NCBI GenBank assembly: GCA_964484045.1
Contig: CAZAEP010000098.1
Location: forward strand, 1 to 9,074
Origin: J134 sp964484045
Lineage (GTDB): Bacteria; Pseudomonadota; Alphaproteobacteria; Sphingomonadales; Rhodothalassiaceae
Direction: 5' to 3'
DNA: 9,074 bases
A model generated the notes under the pieces. The model was not told the origin of the DNA, ran no database searches, and saw only the letters and a list, made by a program, of their open reading frames with translations. Made by a program: the position numbers and the translations under genes. Below, piece by piece: positions 6,965 to 9,074 of this stretch. Each line of letters starts with the position of its first letter. Positions within the stretch are counted from its first letter, which is position 1.

Positions 6965-7203
6965 GGGGTCATGGTCGTGCTCTTTCCGGTTGTCCAGCGG
7001 GGTTCCGTCACCTCTGTTGGCCATCAAGGAATCGGCAATGTCTTCATGCGGGATCCCGGCGCGATGTCGCGAGCCGAATGGCGTTTCTCCCGTTGCGGGG
7101 ATGCGCCGCGGCAGGACGCCGGCAACGGCGTGGCCCGGGCCGGCGCCCCATCCCCGCAGGCGAGGATCGCCGGCGCACCGTGCGGAGTCTCGAGGCGGGG
7201 GCG

Positions 7204-7216
7204 AATTCGGGCGCAA
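7204..7216 (+). promoter_or_regulatory. Candidate Ada operator (Ada box) upstream of ada
   Basis: AATTCGGGCGCAA fits the AAT-N6-GCAA pattern (A box, 6-nt spacer, B box) described for Ada binding in Escherichia coli. From memory, the E. coli ada site reads AATTAAAGCGCAAG; this one has the same frame, and the bases after it (GAATTG) also resemble the E. coli sequence. It ends 78 nt before the ada start, which suits an activator site just upstream of a -35 element. TTGCGT (7220-7225) lies directly downstream as a possible -35, but I see no clear -10 at the right distance. This suggests autoregulation by methylated Ada. Confidence 0.55.
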
Positions 7217-7294
7217 GAATTGCGTGGCCCGGCATGCGGTCGGCCCCTATCTTCGCGGCCGTCGAGGACCGCGTGAACGGCAAAGGGTGCCCGA

Positions 7295-8371
7295 ATGGAT
7301 GACAATGCGCGCTGGCAGGCGATATGCGCCCGCGATGCGTCGGCCGATGGCGCCTTCGTCTTCGCGGTCACCACCACCGGCATCTATTGTCGTCCGAGCT
7401 GTCCGGCGCGACGTCCGAAGCGCGAGAATGTTCGCTTCTTCGCGCTGCCGCGCGAGGCCGAAGCGGCGGGGTTCCGGCCCTGCAGGCGCTGTCGGCCGCG
7501 GGACCTTTCGACCGCACAGCGTCATGCGCTTCTGATCGAAGCCGCCTGCCGGCAAATCGAGACGTCCGCGCGTGAGCCGACCCTTGCGGAGCTGGCGAAT
7601 GCCGCGGGCCTCAGCCCGTCATATTTTCACCGCCTTTTTCGCGCCGTCGTCGGGGTGACGCCGAAGCATTACGCGCGCACGGCGCGGGCCGGCGCCCTGA
7701 GGCAGACGGTGCGAAAGGCGCCGAGCGTTACCGCGGCCGCTTTCGAGAGCGGGCATGAGAGCCTGCGCCGCTTCTACGACCGGGCGCTCGCGGCGCTCGG
7801 CATGACACCGCGCGCATTCCGTGCCGGAGCCGAAGGCGAAGTCATTCTGTTTGCCGCCGCGCCCTCGACCCTCGGCGTGGTCACTGCGGCCTTTACCCGT
7901 CGCGGCGTCTGTGCCGTCCGCCTCAACGACCGTGCCGCAGACGGCGAGGCGGAACTCCGTGCGCTCTTCCCGAAGGCGTGCCTTGTGGCTGCGGGCAACC
8001 GGCTGACGTCCCTGATCGCGCAGGTCGTGGCCGCCATCGAGGAGCCCGCACGCGCGGCCGAATTGCCGCTCGATATCCGCGGCACCGCCTTCGAGCAACG
8101 GGTGTGGCGCGCCCTCAGGGACATTCCGGTCGGCACGACCGCCAGCTATTCCGCGATCGCCGCCGGGATCGGCGCGCCCATGGCGCAGCGGGCGGTGGCC
8201 CGCGCCTGCGGTGCCAACCCCGCCGCCGTTCTGGTGCCCTGCCACCGCGTGGTGCGCGCCGACGGCGGTCTCGGCGGCTATCGTTGGGGGATCGCACGCA
8301 AGGAGCGCCTGCTCGCGCGCGAAGGGGCCGGGCGCTCTTCCGGGAAGAAGATGTCTTCCGGGAAAAGATGA
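7295..8371 (+). CDS. ada: Ada: bifunctional methylation-responsive regulator and O6-methylguanine-DNA methyltransferase
   Basis: Adaptive-response protein that repairs alkylated DNA by transferring methyl groups to its own cysteines and, once methylated, activates transcription. At 358 aa it is full length (E. coli Ada is 354). The N-Ada zinc cysteines are C32, C36, C63 and C66; C32 corresponds to E. coli C38, which takes methyl groups from phosphotriesters. An AraC-type DNA-binding region spans about 75-175, including LAELANAAGLSPSYFHRLFR. The C-terminal O6-alkylguanine transferase spans about 182-345, with active-site PCHRVV (C316) preceded by AVARACGANP. AAAGGG lies 7 nt before the ATG. 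A candidate Ada box lies upstream. The last residues, SSGKKMSSGKR, come from a short tandem DNA duplication, and the stop codon lies inside a palindromic terminator. All catalytic residues are present, so the protein should be functional. Confidence 0.96.
   Translation: MDDNARWQAICARDASADGAFVFAVTTTGIYCRPSCPARRPKRENVRFFALPREAEAAGFRPCRRCRPRDLSTAQRHALLIEAACRQIETSAREPTLAELANAAGLSPSYFHRLFRAVVGVTPKHYARTARAGALRQTVRKAPSVTAAAFESGHESLRRFYDRALAALGMTPRAFRAGAEGEVILFAAAPSTLGVVTAAFTRRGVCAVRLNDRAADGEAELRALFPKACLVAAGNRLTSLIAQVVAAIEEPARAAELPLDIRGTAFEQRVWRALRDIPVGTTASYSAIAAGIGAPMAQRAVARACGANPAAVLVPCHRVVRADGGLGGYRWGIARKERLLAREGAGRSSGKKMSSGKR
8336..8370 (+). repeat. Short tandem duplication at the 3' end of ada
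   Basis: An 18-nt unit, TCTTCCGGGAAGAAGATG (8336-8353), is followed at once by a 17-nt copy, TCTTCCGGGAAAAGATG (8354-8370). The first encodes SSGKKM; the second encodes SSGKR and then enters the stop. The first unit also contains the inverted repeat TCTTCC-G-GGAAGA. Loss of one base in the second copy shifts its frame, so the TGA at 8369-8371 falls where the first copy reads ATG. Confidence 0.8.
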
Positions 8372-8396
8372 GGCGCATGCGCCTCATCTTTTCCCG
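8359..8396. terminator. Bidirectional intrinsic terminator, perfect 38-bp palindrome
   Basis: The 19-nt arm CGGGAAAAGATGAGGCGCA is followed by its exact reverse complement, with the centre between 8377 and 8378. The RNA can fold into a GC-rich stem (GATGAGGCGC/GCGCCTCATC) followed by a four-T tract on either strand. It contains the ada stop codon (8369-8371) and ends 22 nt before the stop of the convergent DUF302 gene, so it should end transcription from both sides. Confidence 0.9.
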
Positions 8397-8418
8397 CGTC
8401 GCTTCCTTCCTGCCCGTG

Positions 8419-8808
8419 TCAGAGCGCGTCGATCACCGCTGCGAGCTTGTCGCGCACGGTCTCGGCGAGCGGCTTGAGCGCGGGGTTGTCGACCGCCATC
8501 ATCGAGGCCACGGGATCGATCGCCGCCACCTCGATGCTGCCCGCTGCGGGTTCCTGGACGATGACATTGCACGGCAGCATGGTGCCGATCTTGTCCTCGG
8601 CGCTGAGCGCCCGGTGCGCGAGCGGCGGGTTGCAGGCTCCGAGGATCAGATAGGGGCGGAAATCGATATCGAGCTTCTTCTTGAGCGTGGCCTTCACGTC
8701 GATCTCGGTGAGCACGCCGAAACCTTCGGTCTTCAGCGCGTTTCTGACGCGTTCGACGACCTCGTCGAAGGAAGTGTCCTCGAGGGTCCTGGAAATATAA
8801 TAGGTCAT
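8419..8808 (-). CDS. DUF302 family protein
   Basis: A 129-aa protein with the DUF302 hallmarks, whose biochemical role is not established as far as I know. The N-terminal half (MTYYISRTL, then FDEVVERVRNALKTEGFGVLTEIDV) has the alternating strand-helix-strand pattern of the family. The two conserved cysteine segments are LGACNPPLAHRAL (C59) and LPCNVIV (C80). DUF302 proteins are small and dimer-like and usually cytoplasmic; no signal peptide or membrane segment is visible. I chose the ATG at 8808-8806 because AAGGAG lies just upstream and MTYYISRTL matches the usual start. The longer frame up to 8895 has Arg-rich, unconserved sequence in front. The gene converges on ada and shares its terminator, so it is not in the same operon. 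The 170 nt upstream hold an inverted repeat, CGAGTC (8834-8839) and GACTCG (8851-8856), of unknown meaning. Confidence 0.9.
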   Translation of the reverse strand: MTYYISRTLEDTSFDEVVERVRNALKTEGFGVLTEIDVKATLKKKLDIDFRPYLILGACNPPLAHRALSAEDKIGTMLPCNVIVQEPAAGSIEVAAIDPVASMMAVDNPALKPLAETVRDKLAAVIDAL

Positions 8809-8979
8809 GGTGATCTCCTTCATCCTCTCTGCACGAGTCACGTTATGGCCGACTCGCGTGAGACGCGGTGTCCGCGAGGAACAGGGACGGCGCATGTGTC
8901 ATGGCGTTTCCGGGCACAAGTGGGAGAGCGGACCCAAGGATTCAATACGGCCACGGCGGAATGGGAGCTGAAATATAGA

Positions 8980-9012
8980 GAAGGCCTCGATCATCTGCTG
9001 ACCGAGGCCTTC
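8980..9012 (-). terminator. Intrinsic terminator downstream of tRNA-Asn
   Basis: GAAGGCCTCG (8980-8989) and CGAGGCCTTC (9003-9012) form a perfect 10-bp stem around a 13-nt loop. Read on the minus strand, the stem is followed by the T-rich TCTATATTT. It begins 7 nt past the encoded CCA of the tRNA, as expected for a tRNA transcript terminator. The plus strand has no T run after the stem, so it should act on the minus strand only. Confidence 0.85.
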
Positions 9013-9019
9013 GCGCTTC

Positions 9020-9074
9020 TGGCTCCCCGGGCCGGACTCGAACCAGCGACCCAGCGGTTAACAGCCGCTTGCTC
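9020..9074 (-). tRNA. tRNA-Asn (anticodon GTT), 3' part
   Basis: The minus strand shows the 3' three quarters of an asparagine tRNA; the 5' acceptor strand and most of the D arm lie beyond the right edge. The anticodon arm is AGCGG-CTGTTAA-CCGCT with anticodon GTT at 9062-9060. The T arm is GCTGG-TTCGAGT-CCGGC, with one G-U pair. The acceptor 3' strand CCGGGGA, discriminator G and an encoded CCA (9022-9020) follow. The sequence looks typical of Alphaproteobacteria. Confidence 0.95.

Larger units (their letters stand above)
6785..7294. other. 510-nt stretch with no recognisable gene
   Basis: Between the permease-peptidase stop and ada I find no reading frame with a plausible start, ribosome-binding site and protein-like composition. 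Open frames exist on both strands (for example plus 6824-7276 and minus 6902-7216), but their translations are Arg/Gly/Pro/Ala-rich and resemble no family I know. The stretch holds a strong stem-loop (6946-6964) and a candidate Ada operator (7204-7216). It may be the remnant of a lost gene, a leader or small-RNA region, or simply ada upstream DNA. Confidence 0.5.

Noticed and set aside
6824..7276. Possible small gene on the plus strand between the permease-peptidase and ada
   Set aside because: It has a TTG start, no clear ribosome-binding site and a low-complexity Arg/Gly/Pro-rich translation. Several other frames there are equally open.
7619..8245. 208-codon open frame on the minus strand opposite ada
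   Set aside because: It is antisense to the AraC and transferase domains of ada, with Gly/Arg-rich composition and no family resemblance.
8809..8895. N-terminal extension of the DUF302 protein
   Set aside because: The extension is Arg-rich and unlike the family, while AAGGAG sits directly before the ATG at 8808.
8980..9074. tRNA-Asn as the attachment site of an integrated element
   Set aside because: tRNA genes are common integration sites, but there is no integrase in the window and no second copy of the tRNA 3' end. The flanking genes are ordinary chromosomal ones.

Overview
The window is GC-rich bacterial chromosomal DNA, most likely from an alphaproteobacterium. A sphingomonad or a relative fits best, but this is inference. 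The pointers are a luxR-luxI pair in tandem, a COG4798-type secreted methyltransferase-like protein, a single-polypeptide ABC permease/M1 peptidase, and a tRNA-Asn(GTT) whose visible 3' three quarters look alphaproteobacterial. Codon use is uniformly GC-rich. I see no transposase, phage gene, CRISPR array or plasmid function.

Layout. Positions 1-1123 (minus strand) hold a LuxR-type acyl-homoserine-lactone receptor followed by the first 81 codons of a LuxI-type synthase that runs off the left edge. A 250-nt AT-richer spacer separates this pair from a divergent gene at 1374-2126 (plus), an exported methyltransferase-like protein. Next comes a two-gene plus-strand operon: an ABC ATPase (2252-3133) and a 1204-residue fusion of a duplicated ABC-2 type permease with an M1 metallopeptidase domain (3170-6784). 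The ATPase should power the permease half, and the predicted topology puts the peptidase domain in the periplasm.

A 510-nt stretch without a recognisable gene (6785-7294) follows. It carries one strong stem-loop and, near its end, an excellent match to the Ada operator. It leads into a full-length ada gene (7295-8371, plus), the methylation-activated regulator and DNA methyl-repair protein. ada converges on a DUF302 gene (8419-8808, minus). Between them is a perfect 38-bp palindrome that contains the ada stop codon and should terminate transcription from both sides. The right edge holds a terminator hairpin and the 3' part of tRNA-Asn on the minus strand.

How the genes may work together. luxR and luxI form a quorum-sensing circuit. 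The divergent methyltransferase-like gene and the ABC/M1 operon are its nearest neighbours, but a regulatory link is untested. ada is probably autoregulated through the site at 7204-7216. The most unusual items are the permease-peptidase fusion with its atypical zinc motif, the candidate Ada box, and the palindrome built into the end of ada.
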